DNA of 64,000 nt from Nitrospirota bacterium (GTDB taxonomy: Bacteria; Nitrospirota; Thermodesulfovibrionia; SZUA-242): NCBI GenBank assembly GCA_016212095.1, contig JACRHH010000037.1, forward strand, positions 62,001 to 126,000, read 5' to 3'. Each line of letters opens with the position of its first letter. The first letter of the stretch is position 1. A model generated the notes under the pieces. That model ran no database searches. It had not been told where the DNA came from and was given only the letters and a program-made list of their open reading frames with translations. Of the stretch, positions 10,997 through 19,493 are shown one piece after another. Both the position numbers and the translations under genes were made by a program.

Positions 10997-12019
10997 CTAC
11001 TTCAGCCCGCAGGCCAGTCGCACCGCTTCATCGACAGCGGCAAACGCTTCCGGATTCTGCTTCAGATAATCTTTCGCGCTTTCCCGCCCCTGCCCGATGC
11101 GGGTTCCGTTGTGCGAATACCACGATCCGGCCTTCTCGATTATCCCCTTGTCCACTCCGATGTCAACCAGTTCGCCGGTGCGCGAAATGCCCTCGTTGAA
11201 GTAGATGTCGAACTCGGCCTGCTTGAACGGCGGCGCAACCTTGTTTTTCACAACCTTCACCTTCACATGGTTTCCAACCTGATCCTGCCCGCTCTTGAGC
11301 GTCTCGGTGCGGCGTATGTCGAGGCGGATGGTGCTGTAGAACTTGAGCGCGTTTCCGCCGGTTGTGGTTTCCGGATTGCCGAACATAACGCCTATCTTCA
11401 TGCGTATCTGGTTGATGAAGATAAGCGTTGTCATGCTCTTTGAGATGGCGGCTGTAAGCTTCCTCAGCGCCTGGCTCATGAGGCGCGCCTGAAGCCCTGG
11501 AAGCGAGTCGCCCATCTCGCCCTCGATTTCGGCCTTAGGCACAAGCGCCGCAACCGAATCGATAACAATAATGTCCAGAGCGTTGCTTCGAATCAGCGAT
11601 TCCGCGACCTCAAGCGCCTGCTCGCCGGTGTCGGGCTGTGAAACCAGCAGGTCTTCCACCTTCACGCCAAGCTTTTTGGCGTAGCCGACGTCAAGGGCGT
11701 GCTCGGCGTCGATGAACGCCGCCATGCCGCCGGTCTTCTGCGCCTGCGCGATGGCGTTAAGCGCAAGCGTTGTCTTGCCCGATGATTCAGGCCCATAAAT
11801 CTCTATCACCCTGCCGCGCGGATAGCCGCCCACGCCAAGAGCAATGTCCAGCCCGATGGAGCCGGACGGAATGACCGAGACTTCGGTAACCGCGTTTTCG
11901 CCAAGGCGCATGATCGCGCCCTTGCCAAACTGCCGCTCTATCTGCACAAGAGCGGCGGACAGCGCCTTCCTTCTCTCCTCGTCCCTGATTGCGGTGTCTT
12001 TCTGGTCTTTCTGCGACAT
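10997..12019 (-). CDS. recA: Recombinase RecA
   Basis: 340 residues; DNA-dependent ATPase for homologous recombination and SOS induction. Walker [10 protein letters not shown] at 76-84, the MAW region [13 protein letters not shown], loop L1/L2 elements ([38 protein letters not shown]) and an intact C-terminus. It is flanked by thpR upstream and pilT downstream; no lexA or recX gene is adjacent. I see no clear SOS box in the short spacer of three bases ahead of it, so its expression comes from the upstream pgpA-thpR transcript or from a promoter inside those genes. Confidence 0.98.
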   Translation of the reverse strand: MSQKDQKDTAIRDEERRKALSAALVQIERQFGKGAIMRLGENAVTEVSVIPSGSIGLDIALGVGGYPRGRVIEIYGPESSGKTTLALNAIAQAQKTGGMAAFIDAEHALDVGYAKKLGVKVEDLLVSQPDTGEQALEVAESLIRSNALDIIVIDSVAALVPKAEIEGEMGDSLPGLQARLMSQALRKLTAAISKSMTTLIFINQIRMKIGVMFGNPETTTGGNALKFYSTIRLDIRRTETLKSGQDQVGNHVKVKVVKNKVAPPFKQAEFDIYFNEGISRTGELVDIGVDKGIIEKAGSWYSHNGTRIGQGRESAKDYLKQNPEAFAAVDEAVRLACGLK

Positions 12020-12022
12020 GCC

Positions 12023-12586
12023 TTATCCTCCAAGCCTTTCGGCGTGCAACTCGATGTATTTCGCCCCGGAGGGCGATAGACGGCTCTCCATAAGATACAA
12101 TTCATCGACTTTCGCGCAGCCGAAAGCCGTGTCTTCATGTTTCCTGAGCGCCGCGACGGCCTCGCCCAAGCCACTGCCGGAACGCACCCTGCCAAGCGTG
12201 AGATGCGGAGAATACGGCCTGCCCTCCGGCGCAAATCCGATTCCGGCAAGCGCGGCCTCGATGTCGCGCTGAAGATCGAAAAGCCCATCCGGCGCATCGA
12301 TTCCGGCCCACAACACGCGCGGATGACGCAGGTTCGGAAATCCGCCCACTCCGGCAACATTGAATTCAAACGGAGCGCGGTGTTTAGCCGCATTCGCCAC
12401 GATCGTCTTCACCCCGCCCAATCTATCCACGTCAACATCTCCCAGAAACGCAAGCGTCAGATGCATCGATTCCGGCCTCACCCACTTGACGTCGGCTCCG
12501 GCCAACCGAAGCCCTGCAAGCAATCCTGAAACGGCGGCTATCACCTCTCCGGAGAATTTCAGCGCGATGAAACACCTTGCAGTCAC
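12023..12586 (-). CDS. thpR: RNA 2',3'-cyclic phosphodiesterase (2H family)
   Basis: 187 residues. The two catalytic HxTx motifs are HLTLAF (near residue 43) and HLTLGR (near 128), the signature of the 2H phosphoesterases that open 2',3'-cyclic phosphates or ligate 2',5'-linked RNA ends. The family N-terminus RCFIALKF fixes the start at a GTG (12586) that overlaps the pgpA stop. Upstream in-frame starts would extend it by 30 residues inside pgpA and are unlikely. Its place beside recA is common in Deltaproteobacteria. Confidence 0.9.
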   Translation of the reverse strand: MTARCFIALKFSGEVIAAVSGLLAGLRLAGADVKWVRPESMHLTLAFLGDVDVDRLGGVKTIVANAAKHRAPFEFNVAGVGGFPNLRHPRVLWAGIDAPDGLFDLQRDIEAALAGIGFAPEGRPYSPHLTLGRVRSGSGLGEAVAALRKHEDTAFGCAKVDELYLMESRLSPSGAKYIELHAERLGG

Positions 12587-13062
12587 CGGACGCCCATCAT
12601 CAGAGCCGCGATTCTCACCGCAAGATTCGCGTAAACACCGGCGGCAACGTCGTCCAGCATCACGCCCCATCCCCCGGCGCACCGCCTTTCAAGCATCCGG
12701 GCCGGATACGGCTTGAGGATGTCGAAAAACCTGAACGCGAAAAATGCGGCGATCATGTAACCGGCTGTTGCCGGAAGAAACGCCATGGCCACCCAATAGC
12801 CGACGAACTCGTCAACCACAATACGTCCGCAATCCTTTTTCCCGTACAGGATTTCGGCGCGTCCTGCCGCCGGAATTCCCGCAGCCAGAACAGCGGCTGC
12901 AATCGCAAGCCTTCCGGCGGCTGACAGATCACGCGCCGCCCAGTAGAAAACCATCGCCGCCATGGTTCCGGCCGTGCCGGGCGCAACCGGAGAATATCCG
13001 GAAAAGCAGACGGTAACGAAACACTCCAGCAACCATGTGGACAAATTCCGCCGCTGTTTCAA
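12583..13062 (-). CDS. pgpA: Phosphatidylglycerophosphatase A
   Basis: 159 residues, integral inner-membrane protein with about four hydrophobic segments. Family marks are GYSPVAPGTAGT near the N-terminus, GKKDCGRIVVDEFVGYW with the conserved acidic metal-binding residues, RFFDILKPYP and GGWGVMLDDVAAG. It removes phosphate from phosphatidylglycerophosphate in phospholipid synthesis. The start is a TTG at 13062 with a TATAAT nine bases before it and no Shine-Dalgarno; no ATG or GTG fits. First gene of the pgpA-thpR-recA-pilT-alaS run. Confidence 0.9.
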   Translation of the reverse strand: MKQRRNLSTWLLECFVTVCFSGYSPVAPGTAGTMAAMVFYWAARDLSAAGRLAIAAAVLAAGIPAAGRAEILYGKKDCGRIVVDEFVGYWVAMAFLPATAGYMIAAFFAFRFFDILKPYPARMLERRCAGGWGVMLDDVAAGVYANLAVRIAALMMGVR

Positions 13063-13071
13063 AGCGGAGAC

Positions 13072-13077
13072 ATTATA
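13072..13077 (-). promoter_or_regulatory. -10 box (TATAAT) just upstream of pgpA
   Basis: Perfect TATAAT on the minus strand, nine bases ahead of the TTG start; a -35 is not obvious. The predicted transcript begins two or three bases before the start codon, another leaderless candidate and the likely head promoter of the recA operon. Confidence 0.45.
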
Positions 13078-13122
13078 AAAGGAATACAGTTCTTTTGGGT
13101 AGGGGAAATCAAGGACGCGTCA

Positions 13123-13353
13123 TTATCTTTTTTTCAGGATGTAAAACGAGTAAACCCCGCCTTGCTCGGCCTTCTCCACAAGCTCATGCCCCAGTCGCTT
13201 CACAAGCTGCGGAATGTCGGCCTTAGTGGCCGGATCGTTCGTTTCAACAAGAAGCACCTTGCCTGCGGAAAGAATGTCGAGCGCCTTCTTGGTTTTCAGC
13301 ACCGGCATCGGGCAGCTAAGCCCGGTCGCGTTAACAGTTAAATCGGCCTTCAT
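13123..13353 (-). CDS. TusA-family sulfurtransferase
   Basis: 76 residues, a one-domain sulfur carrier. The family signature GLSCPMPVLKTKKAL holds the active Cys at about 14; the protein ends YSFYILKKR. TusA-like proteins pass persulfide sulfur for tRNA thiolation, molybdopterin or, in some bacteria, selenium metabolism; which pathway applies is not shown. The ATG has GAGGGG upstream. It is a single-gene unit between pgpA and the divergent DUF433 gene. Confidence 0.9.
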   Translation of the reverse strand: MKADLTVNATGLSCPMPVLKTKKALDILSAGKVLLVETNDPATKADIPQLVKRLGHELVEKAEQGGVYSFYILKKR

Positions 13354-13415
13354 GGCTTTCCCCTCATCCTGTTTCTATTTCATGCATTTCGAGTCGTTTC
13401 GAATTGGGCATCTGG

Positions 13416-13421
13416 TATAAT
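13416..13421 (+). promoter_or_regulatory. Possible -10 box for the DUF433 gene
   Basis: TATAAT at 13416-13421 in an A+T-rich stretch between tusA and the DUF433 gene, on the plus strand. The -35 is weak, and a TTGACA about 20 bases further down has no good partner. Confidence 0.3.
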
Positions 13422-13510
13422 TGTAGCATTTCAAATGGAATTGACAGTATTCTCTAATTATGCGATTCCTGGATTATTTTATGCAATTATCGGGCTTGGG
13501 AGGATCAGCG

Positions 13511-13759
13511 ATGCTGAACGACATTAACCTGTTGGAACGGATAACATTCAATCCCGGTATTTTCGGCGGTAAACCGATTATTCGGGGAATGCGGATAGCT
13601 GTTGAACATATCCTTGGCATGATCGCGTCAGGCTCAACCGTTGAGGAATTGCTGGAGGGCTATCCTTTTCTGGAACGGGAAGACATTCAGGCTTGCCTTC
13701 TTTACGCATATCGCCTTGCTGCTCATGAGAGAATAGAGCCGTTAATGGCGGCATCCTGA
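13511..13759 (+). CDS. DUF433-family antitoxin-like protein
   Basis: 82 residues from an ATG with GGGAGG eight bases ahead. DUF433 marks: RITFNPGIFGGKPIIRGMRIAV near the start, VEHILGMIASGSTVEELLEGYP, then LEREDIQACLLYAYRLA. The domain is a helix-turn-helix-like fold, most often paired with a downstream DUF5615 PIN-like nuclease as a type II toxin-antitoxin module. Its partner here is broken (next entry). Base use is more A+T-rich than in the neighbouring genes, which suggests transfer. Confidence 0.8.
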   Translation: MLNDINLLERITFNPGIFGGKPIIRGMRIAVEHILGMIASGSTVEELLEGYPFLEREDIQACLLYAYRLAAHERIEPLMAAS

Positions 13760-13763
13760 AGTC

Positions 13764-14117
13764 ATGCTGTTTCTGGTAGACAGTTTGCGTGTCATAATTT
13801 GCCGTAAAAGCCCTGCGAGACAACGGGCACGACGTCGTATGGATTCCTGAGACAGGCATGGATCCGGGTGATGATGAGATAATTCTGAGGTCGGCCATGT
13901 AAGGCCGAATACTGGTGACTGAAGACAAGGACTTCGGTGATCTTGTGTTTATATATAACAAGCCGCACAATTCCATAATCAGGCTGGTAGCGATACCGGC
14001 AAGAGAGCAGGGACGTATTTTGCTGGAGATATTCTTGAAACTCATCAAGCGGCATTGGACGCCAGATCGCTAATCACCGTGGATGCCCGTCGTATAAGAG
14101 TTCGCGCAAGCGATTAA
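13764..14117 (+). pseudogene. Decayed DUF5615 (PIN-like) toxin gene
   Basis: Starting four bases after the DUF433 stop, the three frames together spell a DUF5615 protein: MLFLVDS in the first frame; then, after a frame change near 13795, ALRDNGHDVVWIPETGMDPG and DDEIILRSAM; an in-frame TAA at 13900-13902; ILVTEDKDFGDLVFIYNKPH and IIRLVAIPAREQGRILLEI in the same frame; then, after a second shift near 14030, ETHQAALDARSLITVDARRI and RVRASD to the TAA at 14115. Two frame changes and one stop make it non-functional. The metal-binding acidic residues of the fold (LVDS, TEDKDFGD) can still be recognised. Confidence 0.85.
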
Positions 14118-14148
14118 TTAACTTCATTCCAGACTCCGGAAAGGGCAA

Positions 14149-16746
14149 ATGGCCTCGTTCTACATCATCGACGGACATTCTTACATCTACAGGGCATTTC
14201 ACGCCATTCGCAGCCTGAGCACCTCGTCGGGTTTTCCCACCAACGCCATCTTCGGCTTCACAAACATGCTGATGAAGATCATCCGCGACAACAAGCCCGA
14301 TTATCTGGTGGTTGCGCTCGATTCGGGCCGCGCCACAAAGCGGCAGAACATATACGAGGATTACAAGGCGCACAGGCCGCCGATGCCGGATGATCTGGCT
14401 GCCCAGATGCCGCACATCCGGCGCGTGCTTGAAGCGTTCCGCGTTGAATCCGTGGCCATCGAAGGCGAGGAGGCCGACGACATAATAGCCACGCTCACAA
14501 CCGCTGCCCGCGCCCAGGGCATCGACGTGTTTCTGGTCACGTCCGACAAAGATCTATACCAGCTCGTGGGGCCGGGCGTGAAGGTTTACGACACCATGAA
14601 AAACAAGGTCACCGACGAATCCGGCGTGGTTGAGCGGTTCGGCGTGGAACCGGTCAGAATCTCCGACCTGCTGGCCCTCATGGGCGACACGTCGGACAAC
14701 ATTCCCGGCGCGCCGGGCGTGGGCGAAAAAACCGCGCGCGCGCTGATTGCCGAGTTCGGAGGCATTGAACAACTGCTTGCCGGTTCGTCAAGAATCGAGC
14801 GGCCCAAACTTCGGGCGGCCATCGACGAGAACGCCGATCTCATTCGCCTGAGCTACCGTCTTGCCACACTGAACCATGCGCTTCCGATTCCGTTCGAACG
14901 CGAACGCCTTCGCCTTGAAGAGCCGGACTGGCAGGCGCTTCTTTCGATATTCCACGAATTCGAATTCACCGCGCTGGCAAAGACCATACCGTCGGCGCCG
15001 CTGTCCGTGGATCACTGCGTGGCCGCAACACCGCTGGATGCGTCCGAATATCTCGAAAAGGCGGGCGGCGACATCGTGATTCAGACTGAGAGCGCCGGAC
15101 GAAGGCCGCTCGATTCAGATCTTGCCGGCGTCGCTATTTCCGCGCCCGGCCTTGCATGCCTCTACGTTCCCAACCGGCCCGGAATGATCGAGGCCATTCG
15201 TCCGGCGCTCGAAAATCCCGACGTCCGCAAGACCGGACATAACATAAAAAAAGACATCCACGCCCTTCGCCGCGCCGGAATAACGCTTCGCGGCGTTTAC
15301 TTCGACACGATGATAGCATCGTACCTCCTGAACCCGAACCGCGCCGGCCACTCTCTGGAGGAGGCGGCATTCACGTTTTTGAATATCAAGAAACGCTCCT
15401 ACGAAGAAGCTGTGGGCGGCGGAAACCTGTTCGACGAGTCAGGCGGCATTGCGGAATTCCTCTGCGAAAACACAGCGGTAATCCGGCGGCTTGCCGGTGA
15501 TCTCGCCGCAAGGGTTGAAAGCGCCGGGCTGTCGCAGCTTTTCTACGGAATCGAAATGCCGCTGACAACAGTTCTGGCCGATATGGAAGCCGCCGGTATT
15601 TCGATCGACATGGATCTGCTCAGCCTCTATTCCGGCGAGCTTGCCTCCGAGATGGAGAAGGTTGAAAAGCGGATATATTTCTACGCCGGAGAGCGGTTCA
15701 ACATAAATTCACCGAAGCAGTTGAGCGAGATACTGTTCCAGAAGCTTCGTCTTCCTCCCGTGAAAAAGACCAAAACCGGCTATTCGACCGATGTGGACGT
15801 GCTTGAGGAACTGGCCTCAGAGCATGAACTTCCGCGCGAGATTATCGAGTATCGCACGCTCGCCAAGCTCAAGGGAACATATGTGGACGCGCTGCCGGTG
15901 CTGCGGAATCCTCAAACCGGACGGGTTCATACCACGCTAAATCAAACCGTTGCGGCCACCGGACGGCTAAGCAGTTCCGATCCGAACCTGCAGAACATCC
16001 CGGTGCGCGGCGCATGGGGCAAGAAAATCCGAGCCGCGTTCGTTGCGGCGGATGGAATGCGTCTGCTTTCCGCCGACTATTCGCAGATCGAGCTTCGCGT
16101 GCTTGCGCATCTGAGCCGCGATCCGGTGCTTTCAGCCGCGTTTCAGGAGGGCGTGGATGTTCACGCTGTCACAGCGTCGCGCCTGTTCGGGCTGCCGCCG
16201 GAATCGGTTACAGCCGAGATGCGCCGCAGGGCGAAAACCGTGAACTTCGGCGTTGTCTACGGCATGAGCGCGTTCGGGCTTGCGCAGCAGCTCGGCATAT
16301 CGGCGGGCGAGGCGAAGCGCTACATCGACCGCTATTTCGAGACGCATCACGGCGTTGCCGCGTTCATCGAGCAAGTGATCGAAAAGGCGCGAAAAGACGG
16401 CTTCGTAACCACAATGTTCGGCAGGCGGCGCGACATTCCGGAACTTCGGGGCGCGGGCAACGACAAGCAGTTGGGCAGGCGGCTTGCGGTCAACAGCCCC
16501 ATTCAGGGCGCGGCGGCAGACATCATCAAGTCGGCGATGCTTCGGGCGCAGAGGATGATCGTGGAGAATGGATTATCTGCCAGAATGCTGCTTCAGGTGC
16601 ATGACGAACTGCTGTTTGAGGCTCCGGACAGCGAGATGGACGCTCTGCGGGAGATTGTTAAAACCGCGATGGAATCGGCTGCGGAACTGACTGTGCCGCT
16701 GAAGGTTGAAATCGGCGTGGGGCGGAGCTGGGCAGAGGCACATTAA
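14149..16746 (+). CDS. polA: DNA polymerase I, probably without proofreading
   Basis: 865 residues. The 5'-3' exonuclease domain (1-280) is intact: IIDGHSYIYRAFHA, GEEADDIIAT, TSDKDLYQL, GDTSDNIPGAPGVGEKT. The polymerase domain has motif A LLSADYSQIELR, the O helix RRRAKTVNFGVVYG and motif C LLQVHDELLFE. The middle 3'-5' exonuclease fold is kept, but of the usual carboxylates the DxE pair reads QTE (about 311), KKD (about 369) keeps its Asp, and EDADV reads ENTAV (about 440). Loss of two metal ligands predicts no 3'-5' exonuclease. The ATG follows GGAAAGGG. Confidence 0.95.
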   Translation: MASFYIIDGHSYIYRAFHAIRSLSTSSGFPTNAIFGFTNMLMKIIRDNKPDYLVVALDSGRATKRQNIYEDYKAHRPPMPDDLAAQMPHIRRVLEAFRVESVAIEGEEADDIIATLTTAARAQGIDVFLVTSDKDLYQLVGPGVKVYDTMKNKVTDESGVVERFGVEPVRISDLLALMGDTSDNIPGAPGVGEKTARALIAEFGGIEQLLAGSSRIERPKLRAAIDENADLIRLSYRLATLNHALPIPFERERLRLEEPDWQALLSIFHEFEFTALAKTIPSAPLSVDHCVAATPLDASEYLEKAGGDIVIQTESAGRRPLDSDLAGVAISAPGLACLYVPNRPGMIEAIRPALENPDVRKTGHNIKKDIHALRRAGITLRGVYFDTMIASYLLNPNRAGHSLEEAAFTFLNIKKRSYEEAVGGGNLFDESGGIAEFLCENTAVIRRLAGDLAARVESAGLSQLFYGIEMPLTTVLADMEAAGISIDMDLLSLYSGELASEMEKVEKRIYFYAGERFNINSPKQLSEILFQKLRLPPVKKTKTGYSTDVDVLEELASEHELPREIIEYRTLAKLKGTYVDALPVLRNPQTGRVHTTLNQTVAATGRLSSSDPNLQNIPVRGAWGKKIRAAFVAADGMRLLSADYSQIELRVLAHLSRDPVLSAAFQEGVDVHAVTASRLFGLPPESVTAEMRRRAKTVNFGVVYGMSAFGLAQQLGISAGEAKRYIDRYFETHHGVAAFIEQVIEKARKDGFVTTMFGRRRDIPELRGAGNDKQLGRRLAVNSPIQGAAADIIKSAMLRAQRMIVENGLSARMLLQVHDELLFEAPDSEMDALREIVKTAMESAAELTVPLKVEIGVGRSWAEAH

Positions 16747-16808
16747 TAAATGTGCCTTTGGTTAATTCGCACATTGACGAGCCGGTGGATTCAAATTCAA
16801 ATTTCACG

Positions 16809-16837
16809 TTGACAAACGCGGCTGTCTGTTTTATTTT
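16809..16837 (+). promoter_or_regulatory. Sigma-70 promoter ahead of the small secreted protein / TonB receptor pair
   Basis: TTGACA at 16809-16814, a 17-base spacer, TATTTT at 16832-16837. The -10 box ends six bases before the ATG at 16844, so the mRNA should begin at the ATG itself. Confidence 0.6.
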
Positions 16838-16843
16838 GCCACG

Positions 16844-17128
16844 ATGAAATTTTTCGCTGTCGTGACAGTATTGCTTCTTGCCTGTTCGGCCTTGCTGCCC
16901 GGAACATCGGCTTGCCTTTACGCTCACGATGCCGCCCCCTCGCTAAGCATTCTCGATGTTTGCCATGCGTCATCGGGCGGATTGAAGATGGATATTCCAT
17001 GTATTTTGTGCTATCCGGATGCGCCGGTTCCATTGCAGCCCTCCAGCGTCCGGATCTGCCGTGATACGGATGCAACGCCTGTCATGCTTGTTTTCAGAGA
17101 CGAACGTCCCCCCAAGTCACTCCGTTAG
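16844..17128 (+). CDS. Small exported Cys-containing protein, DUF2946-like
   Basis: 94 residues. Residues 1-23 are a signal peptide (ending GTSAC or TSACLYA); the mature part has two Cys-bearing stretches, LDVCHASSGG and MDIPCILCYPDAPVPL. The spacing and the Cys-x-x-Cys before a Pro-rich end recall DUF2946 proteins that sit next to copper TonB receptors, so a periplasmic copper-related role is inferred from the next gene. There is no ribosome-binding site; the promoter implies a leaderless mRNA. The 186 bases between it and the receptor hold two short hairpins and no recognised riboswitch. Confidence 0.55.
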   Translation: MKFFAVVTVLLLACSALLPGTSACLYAHDAAPSLSILDVCHASSGGLKMDIPCILCYPDAPVPLQPSSVRICRDTDATPVMLVFRDERPPKSLR

Positions 17129-17314
17129 TTTCACCACATCCACGCAGTCTCCGTTTCGGTTTAACGCCAAGCCGCATTGCGCCTGATAGTCTTCGGATGA
17201 TCATGCGACGCGGCGTGAGACCTGCGGCACTGCTGTCATGCGGCGCCCGGTACGGGTGCAAAGGGTGCATGTAGTGCATCCCAAATACAACAATTTTGGA
17301 GGAGAGCCATTCGG

Positions 17315-19444
17315 ATGAAACTAAGTATTTTGTCGATTGCAGCAATAGTTACAGTGTTTGCCGCCGCGCTGTCGCCCGGCCGGGCACTTGGTGAGGAGGG
17401 CACGGAAGCGTCGATTGCCCAGAAGGACAAGGTGGTGACCGTGGACGAGGTGGTGGTAACCGCGCCACGCATCAAGGAGCCGCTCACCGTGGTTACGGAT
17501 CCGAAAGCGCCGCGCCAGCCCGTGCCGGCGGCGGACGGCGGCGATTTTCTTAAAAGCATTCCCGGATTCTCGGTCATCAGAAAAGGCGGCGTTTCCGGCG
17601 ACCCCGTTCTGCGCGGCGGAGCCGGTTCAAGGGTGACGGTTCTGCTCGACGGCGGGCTGCTCTTTGGAGGCTGCGGCGGCCGCATGGATCCGCCCACCTC
17701 CTATGCGTATCCGGAATTGTACGACCGCGTCACGGTGATCAAGGGTCCCGAAACGGTGCTCTACGGCCCCGGAAATACGTCCGGCGTTGTGATGTTCGAA
17801 AAAGAAGACAAGCACCTTGACGGCCCGGCGGTGAAGTTCAATGCCAGTCTTATGGGCGGCAGCTTCGACCGCAGGGATGCGATAGCGGATGTTCTGGCCG
17901 GAACGAAATCCTTCTATGTGGAGGCTACAGGAAGCCAATCGTCGTCCGACGACTACAAGGACGGAAACGGCAACAGCGTGCATTCGTCTTACAAGCGCTG
18001 GAGCGGAAACGGCGTGGTGGGCTGGACGCCCGACAAGAACACCGTGCTCGAACTCTCCGGCATAAGGGGCAACGGCGAGGCGGCGTACGCCGACCGCACC
18101 ATGGACGGATCGAAATTCGAGCGCAGCAACGTAGGCCTGAAGTTCGAAAAGAAGCACATTTCCTCGTTCGTCGAGAAACTGGAGGCTCAGGCCTACTACA
18201 ACTATGCGAATCACGTAATGGACAACTACAGCCTTCGCGCCAATACAGGCGTCAACCTGGCCATGAACGTGGATCAACGCGTTCGTGGCTATCGCCTTGC
18301 CTCCACGCTCGCCCTTGGCGAGCAGACAAGGCTGGTTGCGGGCGTCGATTCGGCGCAGTCGAGACACCACTACCGCGACAGCACGTTTAAATTTAAGAAC
18401 ACACCCGAAGAGGCAACGAATTCGTATCTGTCCAAGGGATGGATCGAGGACATGCGTATAAACCAGCTCGGCGCATTCGCCGAGCTGTCGAGCTTCCTGA
18501 CGCCAGACAACAAGATGCTCGCCGGTCTCCGGGTGGACAAACACGACGCCACCGACGGCGCCTATTGTCTGGGACTGCCCGACGCAGCCGGAACCGGATG
18601 CCAATTTCCTTCCGGGATAATGAGCGACTCGCGCGGGAAGACCCACAGCGAGACTCTGCCCAGCGGATTCGTGCGCTACGAGAACGTTTCGAACAAACTG
18701 TATGTGGGCCTTGGACATACCGAGCGATTCCCCGATTACTGGGAGTTGAGCAGGAATGAGGAAGTAATTGACGATACCGGGAAAAATGTAGCCGGGAACA
18801 GCGTATTCATGAAAGTGAAGCCTGAGAAGACCACCCAGCTCGATGCCGGCCTGAACTGGGAGGCAGGGCCAGTATTCGGCTCGGTTGCCGCCTTCTACGG
18901 AAAGTCCACCGACTACATTATCATTCACTGGCTGGATACAGGCGCCGGCACGGCGCTCAATATCGATGCCACCATCTGGGGCGGAGAGGCAGACCTCACT
19001 TACGCCATCACGAATACGTGGAAAACCATCGCCACACTTGCCTGCGTGCATGGCGAAGACGACACCAACAACAGACCGCTGCCCCAGCAGCCGCCGCTTG
19101 AGTTCAGGCTGTCCACCGAGTACGACAACCACGAGTTTTCGTTCGGCGCGTTATGGCGTCTGGTATCCGATCAGGAGCGCTACGCCGAACATTACGGCAA
19201 CATCGTGATGAACGGCGTCGATACCGGACGCACGGGAGGGTTCGGGGTCTTCTCGGTCAACATGGGCTGGAAGGCGACCAAAAACCTCCAGCTCACCGCC
19301 GGCGTGGATAACGTCTTCGACAAGGCTTATGCCGAGCATCTTTCCCGCACCAATGCGTCGTTGGACGGGTATGTGGCTCCATCCGGCGTGAAAATCAACG
19401 AGCCCGGACGAAACATCTGGGTGAAACTGGCAGCCAACTTCTAG
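17315..19444 (+). CDS. TonB-dependent outer-membrane receptor, copper-receptor (OprC/NosA) type
   Basis: 709 residues. Signal peptide 1-25; a TonB-box-like VDEVVVTAPR near 43-52; plug domain with DFLKSIPGFSVIRKGGVSGD, GGCGGRMDPPTSYAYPELYD and VIKGPETVLYGPGNTSG; then a 22-strand-type barrel to a terminal Phe (KLAANF). The GGCGGRMDPPT segment is the hallmark of the OprC copper-receptor group, in which Cys and Met residues at the plug bind copper. GGAGGAG precedes the ATG by nine bases. It is probably cotranscribed with the small secreted protein and converges on the histidine kinase gene. Confidence 0.85.
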   Translation: MKLSILSIAAIVTVFAAALSPGRALGEEGTEASIAQKDKVVTVDEVVVTAPRIKEPLTVVTDPKAPRQPVPAADGGDFLKSIPGFSVIRKGGVSGDPVLRGGAGSRVTVLLDGGLLFGGCGGRMDPPTSYAYPELYDRVTVIKGPETVLYGPGNTSGVVMFEKEDKHLDGPAVKFNASLMGGSFDRRDAIADVLAGTKSFYVEATGSQSSSDDYKDGNGNSVHSSYKRWSGNGVVGWTPDKNTVLELSGIRGNGEAAYADRTMDGSKFERSNVGLKFEKKHISSFVEKLEAQAYYNYANHVMDNYSLRANTGVNLAMNVDQRVRGYRLASTLALGEQTRLVAGVDSAQSRHHYRDSTFKFKNTPEEATNSYLSKGWIEDMRINQLGAFAELSSFLTPDNKMLAGLRVDKHDATDGAYCLGLPDAAGTGCQFPSGIMSDSRGKTHSETLPSGFVRYENVSNKLYVGLGHTERFPDYWELSRNEEVIDDTGKNVAGNSVFMKVKPEKTTQLDAGLNWEAGPVFGSVAAFYGKSTDYIIIHWLDTGAGTALNIDATIWGGEADLTYAITNTWKTIATLACVHGEDDTNNRPLPQQPPLEFRLSTEYDNHEFSFGALWRLVSDQERYAEHYGNIVMNGVDTGRTGGFGVFSVNMGWKATKNLQLTAGVDNVFDKAYAEHLSRTNASLDGYVAPSGVKINEPGRNIWVKLAANF

Positions 19445-19465
19445 CAAACGGCTGCGTCAACTGCG

Positions 19466-19493
19466 GCAGGGACGCGATTTATCGCGCCCCTGC
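19466..19493. repeat. Palindromic intergenic repeat GCAGGGACGCGA/TCGCGCCCCTGC
   Basis: A 28-base near-perfect inverted repeat (one G-A mismatch) with a TTTA centre. It touches the stop codon of the histidine kinase on the minus strand and lies 22 bases after the receptor stop, so it may serve as a two-way terminator. Its sequence differs from the GTAGAGACGCA family, but it belongs to the same sort of widely scattered bacterial palindromes. Confidence 0.7.

Noticed and set aside
17129-17314. Cobalamin riboswitch ahead of the TonB receptor
   Set aside because: No B12-box or conserved core is present; the receptor's plug motif is of the copper type, not BtuB.
17627-19132. A 501-codon open frame on the minus strand inside the receptor gene
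   Set aside because: It is a codon-bias shadow of the receptor gene: no domain or ribosome-binding site, and the plus-strand protein is fully conserved.
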